DNA of 64,000 nucleotides from Agreia sp. VKM Ac-1783 (GTDB lineage Bacteria > Actinomycetota > Actinomycetes > Actinomycetales > Microbacteriaceae), in NCBI RefSeq assembly GCF_900177765.1, contig NZ_FXWI01000002.1, positions 682,001 through 746,000 on the forward strand. The letters are read 5' to 3'. The position numbers and the translations under genes were made by a program. Numbering within the stretch: the stretch's first letter is position 1; the number at the start of each line of letters is the position of its first letter. Below are positions 8,372 to 16,300 of the stretch, in pieces. The notes under the pieces are model-generated. The model was not told the origin of the DNA. It did not search any database and was given only the letters and a program-made list of their open reading frames with translations.

Positions 8372-9835
8372 ATGGCCGACGCACAGAAGACAGACCACTC
8401 CGACGCTCCTACCGAAGCGGAGTCGAGCAACAGAAGCACGACACCGGGCTCGACGACGTTCCGCGACTTCATCGCCAGCGGTTGGGCCGAGCGAACCGAC
8501 ATCGTTCCACCGGCGCGGCCCGAGGCGTCCTTCGCCGCGGCGCGCCGCGAGGCGATTTCGGCCCTGCATCCCGACGAGACCCTCGTGATTCCCGCCGGCG
8601 ATCGCAAACAGCGCTCCAACGACACCGACTACCCCTTCCGCGCCCATTCGGCATTCTCCTGGCTCACGGGCTGGGGCTCCGACAGCGAACCCGGGGCGAT
8701 CCTCGTTCTCGAGCCTCGAACAGAGGGTGGTCACGACGCGACCCTGTACTTCCGCGAACGTGCGGGACGCGACTCCGACGAGTTCTATGCGAACTCCGAG
8801 ATCGGCGAGTTCTGGATAGGCGCTCGGCCGTCATTGGCCCAGGTCGCGGGCGATCTGGGGATCACCACCCGCGGCATCGCCGACTTCGTCACCGTTCGTC
8901 AGGCGGCGGATGCGTCGACCCGCGTCGTTCGCGAGGCCGCCGGTGAACTGCTGCAGGGCACAGACGAAGAACTCGACGCGGCCTTCGCCCGCGATCTCTC
9001 GGAATTGCGCCTCGTGAAGGACAGCTTCGAGATCGAACAGATGAGACTGGCCGTCGAGGCCACCGCTCGCGGTTTCGACGACGTTATCCGCGACCTGCCC
9101 AAGATCTCGGCGCATCAGCGCGGCGAGCGCATCGTCGAGGGCGTGTTCAACACCCGCGCCCGGGTCGACGGCAACGCCGTGGGCTACGACACCATCGCCG
9201 CGTCCGGACCGCACGCCTGCATCCTCCACTGGACGACGAACGACGGGCCCGTCGTGCCCGGCGACCTGATGTTGCTCGACGCGGGCGTCGAGGTCGACAC
9301 GCTCTACACGGCCGACATCACGCGCACGCTGCCGATCTCCGGCACCTTCTCCCCCGTTCAGAGAGACATCTACGAGGCCGTGCGCGAGGCAGCCGACGCG
9401 GCGTTCGCGATCGTGCGCCCGGGCATCCGGTTCCGCGAGATCCACGCGACCGCGATGGCCGTGATCGCGCGGCGAACCGCCGAGTGGGGCCTCCTACCCG
9501 TCACGGCCGAGGAGGCGCTCGAGGCCGACAACCAGCAGCACCGCCGCTACATGGTGCACGGCACGAGCCACCACCTCGGTATCGACGTGCACGACTGCGC
9601 CCAGGCGCGCCGCGAGATGTACCTCGACGGCATCGTTGAGGAGGGAATGGTGTTCACGATCGAGCCGGGGCTCTACTTCCAGCCGGATGACCTGACGGTT
9701 CCCGAGTCCTTCCGGGGTATCGGCGTTCGCATCGAAGACGACATCCTCGTCACGGCCGATGGAGCGGAGAACCTGTCGGCGGGCATCCCGCGCTCGGCCG
9801 ACGAGGTCGAGGCGTGGATCGCACGACTGAGCTAG
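8372..9835 (+). CDS. pepP: Xaa-Pro aminopeptidase (M24B)
   Basis: A 487-residue M24 metallopeptidase that removes N-terminal residues preceding proline. The N-terminal AMP-N domain contains the family stretch TDYPFRAHSAFSWLTGW. The C-terminal pita-bread domain holds the five metal ligands: the aspartates of LLDAGVE and TADITRTLP, the histidine of HGTSHHLGIDVHD, and the glutamates of FTIEPGLYF and GVRIEDDIL. I chose ATG 8372 preceded by TGGAAGC. Upstream in-frame ATGs at 8354 and 8324 remain possible, the latter overlapping the divergent gene. Cytosolic; single gene with a short gap to the convergent stress-protein gene. Confidence 0.92.
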   Translation: MADAQKTDHSDAPTEAESSNRSTTPGSTTFRDFIASGWAERTDIVPPARPEASFAAARREAISALHPDETLVIPAGDRKQRSNDTDYPFRAHSAFSWLTGWGSDSEPGAILVLEPRTEGGHDATLYFRERAGRDSDEFYANSEIGEFWIGARPSLAQVAGDLGITTRGIADFVTVRQAADASTRVVREAAGELLQGTDEELDAAFARDLSELRLVKDSFEIEQMRLAVEATARGFDDVIRDLPKISAHQRGERIVEGVFNTRARVDGNAVGYDTIAASGPHACILHWTTNDGPVVPGDLMLLDAGVEVDTLYTADITRTLPISGTFSPVQRDIYEAVREAADAAFAIVRPGIRFREIHATAMAVIARRTAEWGLLPVTAEEALEADNQQHRRYMVHGTSHHLGIDVHDCAQARREMYLDGIVEEGMVFTIEPGLYFQPDDLTVPESFRGIGVRIEDDILVTADGAENLSAGIPRSADEVEAWIARLS

Positions 9836-9857
9836 TTCGGCCGAAGGCGCCCGTCGA

Positions 9858-10352
9858 TCAGGCGGCGGGCGTCTCGAGCACGTTCTTCGCCTTGTTGGCG
9901 ACATCGGCGCTCACGATGATCGAGTAGCTCGTGGCGATCACCTGCATCGTCGAGGTGAAGTCGCGGCGGCGCCGCGAGATCGAATACGTGACGATGCGGA
10001 AGATCATTCCGAAGCCCGCCCCGATGAGGCTGGCGGCGGCGATGAACGGGAGCGATGTCGCCGTCGGCGACAGGATCACGAGGAAGAAGCCGAAGAACAG
10101 GCCGAGCCACAGGCCGCTCAGAGCGCCGGAGACGGCCGCCCTGGCGTAGCTCTGCTTGCCCAGGACGCGCTCAACCGTCTTCAGATCGCTGCCCACGATC
10201 GACACCTCGGCCACCGGAAAATCGGCGTGGGCGAGACGATCGACCGCGCTCTGCGCCTCGGTGTACGACTCGTAGGTGGCCACGATCTCGCCACGAGGCA
10301 TCGTCGCGGAATTGCTGGGCGCGCGGCCGCCGAACGGCATCTGGTTACTCAC
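9858..10352 (-). CDS. General stress protein 17M-like domain membrane protein
   Basis: A 164-residue protein. The N-terminal third (IVATYESYTEAQSAVDRLAHADFPVAEVSIVGSD, given here only as a landmark between residues 23 and 55) has the ferredoxin-like fold signature of the YflT/GSP17M family. It is followed by two hydrophobic segments with glycines (SGALSGLWLGLFFGFFLVIL and the ASLIGAGFGMIF stretch), a basic RRRR turn and an amphipathic tail. Family members are linked to general stress responses in Gram-positive bacteria; the exact role is unknown. The divergent MgtE-N/CBS gene starts 47 bases away. Confidence 0.75.
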   Translation of the reverse strand: MSNQMPFGGRAPSNSATMPRGEIVATYESYTEAQSAVDRLAHADFPVAEVSIVGSDLKTVERVLGKQSYARAAVSGALSGLWLGLFFGFFLVILSPTATSLPFIAAASLIGAGFGMIFRIVTYSISRRRRDFTSTMQVIATSYSIIVSADVANKAKNVLETPAA

Positions 10353-10399
10353 AGGACCATCCTCCCATGACCCTCATGTGGAAGGTCTAAGTTAGACGT

Positions 10400-11743
10400 G
10401 TGAGTGCCACCAGAGTCTTCGTCGCCAGATTGGCCGGGTGCACCGTCTTCGACCCCGCCGGTGATCGCCTCGGCAAGGTTCGAGACGTGCTCGTGGTGTA
10501 TCGCAGAACCGAGTCGCCCCGCGTCGTCGGTCTGATCGTGGAGATTCCCGGCAAACGTCGCGTCTTCTTGTCGATCGGGCGCGTCACCTCGATCGGCAGC
10601 GGCCAGATCATCACGACGGGGCTCATCAACGTGCGCCGATTCGAACAGCGCGGCGGCGAGGTTCGCGTGATCGCAGAGATGCTCGGCCGCAAGCTCGACT
10701 TCAACGACGGCAGCGGCGAGGCCACCGTCGAAGACGTCGCGATCGAAGAGGTCGGCCCAGGCGAGTGGCAGGTCGCGCAACTCTTCGTGCGTCGGCCCAA
10801 GACGGGCGGTTCACCGTTCGCGAAGGGCGCCACCTCGTTTGTGCTCTGGCGCGACGTCGTCGAGCAGACGAAGGGCGGCGAAGCGCAGTCGGCCGAGCAG
10901 TTGATCGCGACCTACTCCGACCTCAAGCCTGCCGACCTCGCCTCGACCCTGATGGATCTTCCTCAGGCGCGCATGCTCGAGGTCGCCGAAGAATTGCCCG
11001 ACGCACGCCTCGCCGACGTGCTCGAGGAGATGCCCGAGAGCGAGCAGGTCGAGATTCTCGGCCAGCTCGGCGACGACCGTGCGGCAGATGTGCTCGACCA
11101 GATGCAGCCCGACGATGCCGCAGACCTGATCGCCCAGTTGTCGGGTGAACGCGGCGAGGCGCTGCTGAGTCTGATGCAGCCCGAAGAGGCCGACGACGTG
11201 CGCATGCTGCTGTCGTACGAGCCCGACACAGCCGGTGGCCTCATGACCACAGAACCCATCATCGTGTCGGCCGACGCGACCGTGGCCGAGGGGCTCGCGC
11301 TCATCCGCCGTCAGGAGATGGCACCTGCCCTGGGCGCCGCCATCTGCGTCACGCTCCCACCGTACGAACCGCCCACGGGCAGATTCCTCGGAATGGTGCA
11401 TTTCCAGCGCATGCTGCGCTATCCACCGCATGAGCGTCTGGGTACGCTGCTCGACTCGAGCCTCGACCCGGTGACCGCGGATACGTCCGCCGCCGAGGTC
11501 TCCCGCATCCTCGCCAGCTACAACCTCGTGTCCGTTCCGGTCGTCGACGACAACCACCGACTCGTCGGGGTGGTGACCATTGACGATGTCCTCGACTACC
11601 TGCTGCCCGATGACTGGCGAAGTCACGACGGCGACGACGAGAAACGCACCCCGACGCGTTTCCCCGAACGAACAGTCCCCGTTCCCACGAAGAGACCAGT
11701 ACGCATAGGCGCACGAAGGAGGGCCGGCAATGGCACGCAATAA
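10400..11743 (+). CDS. MgtE-N/CBS-domain protein with N-terminal PRC-barrel-like region, no membrane domain
   Basis: A 447-residue soluble protein starting at GTG 10400. Residues 1-75 contain repeated barrel strands (VFDPAGDRLGKVRDVLV) like a PRC-barrel. Residues ~160-270 are the MgtE N-terminal superhelix with repeats around LPDARLADVLEEMPE and MQPDDAADLIAQLSGE. Residues ~275-410 hold paired CBS domains (TTEPIIVSADATVAEGL and LVSVPVVDDNHRLVGVVTIDDVLDYLL). In MgtE channels these parts sense Mg2+, but the five-helix transport domain is absent here; the C-terminus is only a charged tail. This layout is known in actinobacteria. It probably acts as a Mg2+ or nucleotide sensor, possibly together with the overlapping DUF1003 gene. 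Confidence 0.85.
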   Translation: MSATRVFVARLAGCTVFDPAGDRLGKVRDVLVVYRRTESPRVVGLIVEIPGKRRVFLSIGRVTSIGSGQIITTGLINVRRFEQRGGEVRVIAEMLGRKLDFNDGSGEATVEDVAIEEVGPGEWQVAQLFVRRPKTGGSPFAKGATSFVLWRDVVEQTKGGEAQSAEQLIATYSDLKPADLASTLMDLPQARMLEVAEELPDARLADVLEEMPESEQVEILGQLGDDRAADVLDQMQPDDAADLIAQLSGERGEALLSLMQPEEADDVRMLLSYEPDTAGGLMTTEPIIVSADATVAEGLALIRRQEMAPALGAAICVTLPPYEPPTGRFLGMVHFQRMLRYPPHERLGTLLDSSLDPVTADTSAAEVSRILASYNLVSVPVVDDNHRLVGVVTIDDVLDYLLPDDWRSHDGDDEKRTPTRFPERTVPVPTKRPVRIGARRRAGNGTQ

Positions 11744-12272
11744 CCGCTCAGACGTTCGCCTCGACGCCCCCAAGGGCCTGCGCAGCAATGTCATTCCCCG
11801 ACGCAACCGCCAGAGCCGCGACCGATTCGGCCGCGGAACCGAGGCCATCGCACGAGGCATGGGAACACCCTGGTTCCTCGTCATCCTCACCGTCTTCGTC
11901 GTCGCCTGGATGTTCTACAACACCACGGCTCCAGAGGGCCTGCGGTTCGACGACGCAGCGATCGGATTCACCGCGCTCACGCTCATCCTGTCGCTGCAGG
12001 CCTCTTACGCCGCGCCGCTGATCCTCTTGGCGCAGAACCGACAGGATGACCGCGACCGGGTGCAGATCGAGCAGGACAGGCAGCGCGCCGAACGCAACCT
12101 GGCCGACACCGAATATCTGGCTCGCGAGGTCGTCGCGCTGCGACTCGCCATGAAAGACCTCGCCAGCAAGGACTTCATCCGAACGGAGCTGCGCGCGTTC
12201 CTCGACGAACTCGACCGCGATGCCGAACCGGATGCCGAGGGTCGCCGTGCAGCCGGAACATCCGGTGCCTGA
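11730..12272 (+). CDS. DUF1003 family membrane protein
   Basis: A 180-residue protein with two membrane helices (about 47-65, WFLVILTVFVVAWMFY, and 80-100, FTALTLILSLQASYAAPLIL). After them comes the family signature LLAQNRQDDRDR and a long charged, probably coiled-coil cytoplasmic tail. It starts inside the last 14 bases of the MgtE-N/CBS gene, with GAAGGAGGG just upstream, so the two are translationally coupled. DUF1003 proteins are widespread and uncharacterised; the coupling suggests that this is the membrane partner of the soluble CBS protein. Confidence 0.85.
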   Translation: MARNNRSDVRLDAPKGLRSNVIPRRNRQSRDRFGRGTEAIARGMGTPWFLVILTVFVVAWMFYNTTAPEGLRFDDAAIGFTALTLILSLQASYAAPLILLAQNRQDDRDRVQIEQDRQRAERNLADTEYLAREVVALRLAMKDLASKDFIRTELRAFLDELDRDAEPDAEGRRAAGTSGA

Positions 12273-13440
12273 GGCGCCCGACATCGAGCTCGGCCAGGCT
12301 GTGCGACAGGCCCTGTCGCGCGTGATCGACCCGGAGATCCGCAAGCCGATCACCGACCTCGACATGGTCGGTGGCGTGGCGGTCGACGAGGCCGGTCGAG
12401 CGTCGGTCGATCTCAAGCTCACCATCGTCGGGTGCCCGGCCGCCGACACGATCGAGCGCGACGTGCGCGCCGCGGCATCCGGTGTACCGGGTGTGAAGAC
12501 GGTCGAGGTCGACGTCTCGATCATGAGTTCCGACGAGCGTCGAGCCCTCGTCGACAAGCTCCGGGGGTCGGCGGCGCACCGGTCTGTTCAGTTCGGACCC
12601 GACTCGTTGACCCGCGTGTACGCGGTCACCAGCGGCAAGGGCGGCGTGGGCAAGTCGACCCTGACCGCGAATCTCGCGGTGGCCCTCGCCGCTCGAGGGC
12701 TACGAGTCGGCATCGTCGACGCCGATGTCTACGGCTTCTCCATACCGGCGATTCTCGGTCTGGTCGATGACGACGGCCTGGCCGTGAAGCCGACACGAGT
12801 GGGAGACATGATTCTGCCTCCCGTGGGGCGAGACGTGAAGGTCATCTCGATCGGCATGTTCATCGACTCCGCCCCGGGGTCGGGCTCGTCGGGCGGGGCA
12901 GTGGCATGGCGGGGGCCGATGCTGCACCGAACCATCCAGCAGTTCCTCACCGACGTGTTCTTCGGCGATCTCGATGTGCTGCTGCTCGATCTCCCGCCCG
13001 GTACCGGCGATATCGCCATCTCCATCGGCCAGCTGCTGCCGAATGCAGAGGTGATCGTCGTCACGACCCCCCAGCCGGCTGCGGCGGATGTCGCCGAGCG
13101 ATCGGGGATCGTGGCCAGACAGACGGGCCAACGCATCTTCGGGGTCATCGAGAACATGGCGCCCCTCGTGCAGGCTGACGGCTCGGTGCTCGATCTGTTC
13201 GGCTCTGGCGGTGGGACAGAAGTGGCGCGTCGTCTGTCGGCGGGCCAGACCTCCCCGGTTCCTCTGCTCGCCTCCGTGCCCCTGAGCCTCAATCTTCGAC
13301 GCGGCGGCGACACGGGCGAACCGCTGGTGATCGCAGACCCGGCGGATGCGGCGAGCGTCGCGATCCAATCCGTGGCCGACCGCATCGCGACCCGCGGCAG
13401 AGATCTCGCCGGTCGACCGTTAGGCGTGTCGCCCCGCTGA
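12220..13440 (+). CDS. mrp: Mrp/NBP35-family ATPase (Fe-S cluster carrier-like)
   Basis: A 406-residue P-loop ATPase of the Mrp/ApbC type, thought to carry or insert Fe-S clusters. An N-terminal DUF59/MetI-like domain (about 25-103, with GCPAAD and Cys72) precedes the deviant Walker A SGKGGVGKST (138-147) and the LLLDLPPGTGD Walker B region. The CxxC cluster-binding motif usual after the ENM segment is missing: the sequence there reads ENMAPLVQADGSVLDLF. Possible starts are ATG 12220, ATG 12232 and GTG 12247, all inside the DUF1003 gene. The 3' end overlaps the convergent MBL gene by 21 bases. Confidence 0.9.
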   Translation: MPNRMPRVAVQPEHPVPEAPDIELGQAVRQALSRVIDPEIRKPITDLDMVGGVAVDEAGRASVDLKLTIVGCPAADTIERDVRAAASGVPGVKTVEVDVSIMSSDERRALVDKLRGSAAHRSVQFGPDSLTRVYAVTSGKGGVGKSTLTANLAVALAARGLRVGIVDADVYGFSIPAILGLVDDDGLAVKPTRVGDMILPPVGRDVKVISIGMFIDSAPGSGSSGGAVAWRGPMLHRTIQQFLTDVFFGDLDVLLLDLPPGTGDIAISIGQLLPNAEVIVVTTPQPAAADVAERSGIVARQTGQRIFGVIENMAPLVQADGSVLDLFGSGGGTEVARRLSAGQTSPVPLLASVPLSLNLRRGGDTGEPLVIADPADAASVAIQSVADRIATRGRDLAGRPLGVSPR

Positions 13441-14154
13441 ATCGCGCGGGTACACGGCCGGTCCATGACCGGGCAGCAGGATGTTCGTGGTCGCTCGGAA
13501 CGTCTGCGCCCTCGCGTGCGCGGCCTCCGCGTCCCAGTGCCACATCGCCGGCAGTTCCTGCGGGCCCGAGACCAGGCTCGTCGCATGCCCGGAGATGAGG
13601 GCATCGCCCGTGACCATCACACCGTGCTCAGGCATCTCGAACACGAGATGGCCCGGCGTGTGGCCCGCGGTCAGTCTCGGTACGAGCGGTATGCCCGAGA
13701 ACGTGACCTCGGCATCCGGCACGAGCGGCGATACCGAGCGGATCTCGATCGGAGCGAGTCCACCGGAGCGGACCGCGTGCACCATCCACACGAGATATCG
13801 CGGAAGGATCAGTTTGGGCAACAGATCCTTCACTCCGATCTGATGCAATTCCTCCCGGGTCACATTGGGAATCTCCTCCGCTGCGGCCCACACCGTGACG
13901 TGATGACGCTCGACGAGGGCCGGAATCGTCCCGATGTGATCCGAGTGTCCGTGCGTGACCAGCACGTTGCGAAGTGGCTGGCGCGGAGCAACCGATGCGA
14001 TGGATTCGAGCACTCCGTCGAGGTCGGCGGGATAGCCGGCATCGATCAGAGTCACGTCGTCTCCGCCCGCGAGAATCGTCCAGTTCGACGCCGGGCCCGT
14101 CACGAAGTAGATTCCCGGCCCGACCTCCTCGATCGTCGTCTCGCGCGTGCGCAT
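13420..14154 (-). CDS. MBL-fold metallo-hydrolase
   Basis: A 244-residue metallo-beta-lactamase-fold hydrolase. The zinc motif THGHSDH is followed by the distal histidine of AGHTPGH, the aspartate of VMVTGDAL and the terminal GHGPAVYP histidine, giving a complete dinuclear site. ATG 14154 is preceded by GAAGGGAACGCC, a good ribosome binding site; the longer frame upstream is less likely. The substrate cannot be read from the sequence; glyoxalase II-like thioesters or lactones are family possibilities. It is convergent with mrp and divergent from a short hypothetical gene. Confidence 0.85.
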   Translation of the reverse strand: MRTRETTIEEVGPGIYFVTGPASNWTILAGGDDVTLIDAGYPADLDGVLESIASVAPRQPLRNVLVTHGHSDHIGTIPALVERHHVTVWAAAEEIPNVTREELHQIGVKDLLPKLILPRYLVWMVHAVRSGGLAPIEIRSVSPLVPDAEVTFSGIPLVPRLTAGHTPGHLVFEMPEHGVMVTGDALISGHATSLVSGPQELPAMWHWDAEAAHARAQTFRATTNILLPGHGPAVYPRDSAGRHA

Positions 14155-14302
14155 GGCGTTCCCTTCGTCTCGGATTCCGACTGGAGCACACGATACCCGC
14201 CTGTCCTCCCCGAGGAGCTGCGCCCGCACGCTCTCCACAGGTCGGCTGCGCCCGGGCCACGAAAGCACCTCCGGAGTCGGTCGCTGCCCCTAGCCTGCCC
14301 GC

Positions 14303-14578
14303 ATGATCGACGACGCGTATCCCGTTCCCTTCACCATCGAGAGGCACCGCACTCCCCACGCTCTGGTGCTCACCAACCGCAGCCCCGAGCGCCTCACGGC
14401 CCTGTCGTTCAGCCTGCTCGGCGGCGGCGCGCTGCGCACGAGCGCGCCTCTGATCCTCGACCCCGGTCGACAGGTGCGACTACTGGTCTCCGGTCAGGAG
14501 CTTTCACGACGGGGCATCGTCGTCGTTCGCTGGTTCCGCCCCGACGGCTCGGAGTATCTCTGGCGAATCACGTTCTGA
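14303..14578 (+). CDS. Hypothetical small protein, beta-rich
   Basis: A 91-residue soluble protein with alternating hydrophobic residues suggesting a small beta-sandwich (HALVLTNRSPERLTALSFSL, then VRLLVSGQEL and IVVVRWFRPDGSEYLWRI). No signal peptide or membrane helix. It stands alone between divergent and convergent genes, 148 bases from the MBL start. I do not recognise the family; high-GC third positions and a plausible composition support it being real. Confidence 0.55.
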   Translation: MIDDAYPVPFTIERHRTPHALVLTNRSPERLTALSFSLLGGGALRTSAPLILDPGRQVRLLVSGQELSRRGIVVVRWFRPDGSEYLWRITF

Positions 14579-14599
14579 CGTCTCTGCGCGGATGCGTTA

Positions 14600-14827
14600 T
14601 CAGAAGAGGAAGATCGCGGGAATCCAGCCGAAGACGAGGTCCGCGAGAACAGGGATGACGAAGGCCAGCAACGCGGTCACGGCGACACACCCGACGAGCA
14701 CGAGACCAACCAGCGTCCACGGTGACGAGGTCCAATCGGCGCGCACCGTGTCGTTCGTGACGACGAGGTCGTCCTGACCCTCGAACAGAGAGGTGACAGA
14801 GTCAGTGCCGTCGACGTCGCTTGTCAT
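14600..14827 (-). CDS. Small single- or two-pass membrane protein
   Basis: A 75-residue protein with an acidic soluble half (SDVDGTDSVTSLFEGQDD) and a hydrophobic C-terminal half (PWTLVGLVLVGCVAVTALLAF and IPVLADLVFGWIPAIFLF), fitting one or two membrane passes. It lies just downstream of tatB on the same strand, 30 bases after the tatB stop. No family is recognised. Confidence 0.5.
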   Translation of the reverse strand: MTSDVDGTDSVTSLFEGQDDLVVTNDTVRADWTSSPWTLVGLVLVGCVAVTALLAFVIPVLADLVFGWIPAIFLF

Positions 14828-14857
14828 GATGTCAATCTAGCCCTCACGAGCGGCATC

Positions 14858-15253
14858 TCATGTCGACTCCGAGTCGAACGGCGTGGCCGTCGCGTCGATC
14901 GGTTGCGAGGGCACAGCGTCTTTCTGGCGAGAGAGGTACGCGGGTTCCGGCCTCGAGACGGGCTTGATCACGGGTGCTACGACCGCCGGACTGTCGTCGA
15001 GCAGGGCCTCGCGGATGATGCGCCGGGGGTCGTACTGGCGGGGATCGAGCTTCTTCCAGTCGACCTCGTCGAACTCTGGGCCCATCTCCTCTTTCATGCG
15101 CACCTTGGCGCCGTCGGCGTAGTCGCGCAGAGTTCTCACGAGCCGTCCCAGCTTGGCCGCGTAGCTCGGGAGCTTGTCGGGACCGAGCAGGAAGACGGCT
15201 ATGACTCCTACGAGCAGCAGCTTCTCGAACGACAACCCGTTGAACACCCTCAC
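14858..15253 (-). CDS. tatB: Twin-arginine translocase subunit TatB
   Basis: A 131-residue Sec-independent translocase component. It has a short N-terminal helix (SFEKLLLVGVIAVFLLGP) ending in the TatA/B hinge LLGPDKLPSY, then an amphipathic helix (AKLGRLVRTLRDYADGAK) and a charged tail, longer than TatA. In Gram-positive actinobacteria TatB works with TatC to recognise folded substrates such as the Tat-signal peroxidase EfeB encoded at 27.5 kb. The GTG at 15253 is favoured over GTG 15247 because GGAGG lies 6 bases upstream of the first. No tatC is in the window. Confidence 0.9.
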   Translation of the reverse strand: MRVFNGLSFEKLLLVGVIAVFLLGPDKLPSYAAKLGRLVRTLRDYADGAKVRMKEEMGPEFDEVDWKKLDPRQYDPRRIIREALLDDSPAVVAPVIKPVSRPEPAYLSRQKDAVPSQPIDATATPFDSEST

Positions 15254-15324
15254 AGACTACCTCCGCCGCGTGGCTCACGTCTGACAGGGTACCGAGTACC
15301 TATGCTTGCGTTCGGGAGAGTGAC

Positions 15325-15957
15325 GTGTCAGGTAAAGAAATGAACTGGAAGTACTCCGAGGACGTCGTCCTGGAGCCGGCCGGGCTAGCGCAGGCTCGCG
15401 CCCACTCGCTCGAACTCGGTATCGATCCCGTGTCGCCCGCGGTCGGAGCACAACTCGGCGTTCTCGCCGCGGCATCCGGCGCCCAGGCGATCATCGAGGT
15501 CGGCACCGGCGCCGGCGTCTCAGGTCTGTGGATGCTCCGGGGTGCGCCGCACGCGTCCATCACGTCGATCGACACCGAGGTCGAGTACCAGCAGGCGGCA
15601 CGCGCCGCATTCCTCGCCGAAGGCATCCCGGCAAATCGTTTCCGACTCATCGCCGGGCGCGCGGTCGACGTCTTGCCCCGAATGAACGAGAACTCCTACG
15701 ACCTCGTGCTGATCGATGCCGACGCCGAGAACGTCATCGAATACGTCGAGCACGGTCTTCGGCTCGTGCGCAAGGGCGGAACGGTCGCGGTTCCTCACGC
15801 GCTGTGGCGTGACCGCGTCGCCGATCCGGCGCAGCGCGACGACACGGCCACCGATTTCAGAACCCTCATCACCGAGCTCTCGAAGTCGAGCGCTGTGCTG
15901 GTCGCCCTCTCCCCTGCCGGCGACGGACTACTCCAGATAACAAAAGTCGGCGACTGA
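15325..15957 (+). CDS. SAM-dependent O-methyltransferase (family 3)
   Basis: A 210-residue class I methyltransferase. The SAM motif EVGTGAGVSGLWML (about 58-71) is followed by SIDTEVEYQ (motif II), the metal-binding LIDADAENVIEY stretch and the C-terminal KSSAVLVALSPAGDGLL segment, in the layout of catechol O-methyltransferase-like enzymes conserved beside sigE/tatB in actinobacteria. GTG 15325 is used; ATG 15340 is a possible later start. The substrate is unknown. It is divergent from tatB (71 bases) and convergent with the DUF3117 gene, with a hairpin between. Confidence 0.85.
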   Translation: MSGKEMNWKYSEDVVLEPAGLAQARAHSLELGIDPVSPAVGAQLGVLAAASGAQAIIEVGTGAGVSGLWMLRGAPHASITSIDTEVEYQQAARAAFLAEGIPANRFRLIAGRAVDVLPRMNENSYDLVLIDADAENVIEYVEHGLRLVRKGGTVAVPHALWRDRVADPAQRDDTATDFRTLITELSKSSAVLVALSPAGDGLLQITKVGD

Positions 15958-15963
15958 TCGTCG

Positions 15964-15992
15964 GGGAGAATGGGTGAGATACCCGTTCTCCC
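15964..15992. terminator. Bidirectional hairpin between convergent genes
   Basis: A 12-base-pair stem (one G-T pair) with a 5-base loop: GGGAGAATGGGT at 15964-15975 pairs with ACCCGTTCTCCC at 15981-15992. It lies 7 bases after the methyltransferase stop and about 58 bases from the stop of the opposite DUF3117 gene. There is no long T-run, as is common for high-GC terminators. Confidence 0.7.
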
Positions 15993-16049
15993 GTCGGATC
16001 AGCCGCCGAGCTTCGCTGTGTGGTGCGCCTCGTGTTGCGCGCAGCCAGA

Positions 16050-16223
16050 TCAGGCGGGGGTCACAACCCCCGCGAGAGCATCGTGCAACTCTTTCGCCTC
16101 GGCATCGTTCACCGAAACCACGAGGCGACCGCCTCCTTCGAGTGGCACTCGCACGATAATGAGGCGTCCTTCTTTGACAGCCTCCATTGGTCCGTCTCCG
16201 GTCCTGGGCTTCATGGCGGCCAT
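16050..16223 (-). CDS. DUF3117 family 57-residue protein
   Basis: A very small conserved actinobacterial protein. ATG 16223 follows AAAGGGAG by 4 bases. The translation begins MAAMKPRTGDGPMEAVKEGR, continues with IIVRVPLEGGGRLVVSV and ends in ELHDALAGVVTPA. This matches the DUF3117 family almost throughout, including the MKPRTGDGPMEVTKEGR-like block. The product should be a compact beta-hairpin/helix protein; its role is unknown although it is near-universal in actinobacteria. The last codons overlap a perfect inverted repeat. The mannosyltransferase-like gene upstream ends 77 bases away on the same strand. Confidence 0.88.
   Translation of the reverse strand: MAAMKPRTGDGPMEAVKEGRLIIVRVPLEGGGRLVVSVNDAEAKELHDALAGVVTPA
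16054..16073. repeat. Perfect 8-bp inverted repeat at the 3' end of the DUF3117 gene
   Basis: GCGGGGGT at 16054-16061 pairs exactly with ACCCCCGC at 16066-16073 across a 4-base loop. It sits inside the final codons just before the stop at 16050-16052, so it could end the transcript or protect the mRNA 3' end while also coding Val-Val-Thr-Pro-Ala. Confidence 0.5.
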
Positions 16224-16300
16224 GCGGCTCCCTTTCGTCGTGAACTTCTATTATCCGCTATTTCGCGGCCGTTCCGCCGCCGCCTCTCGGGACGCTACGT

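Noticed and set aside
9837-9846. TTCGGCCGAA palindrome after the pepP stop
   Set aside because: A 10-base palindrome with no loop or T-run is expected by chance in such GC-rich DNA; not called as a terminator.
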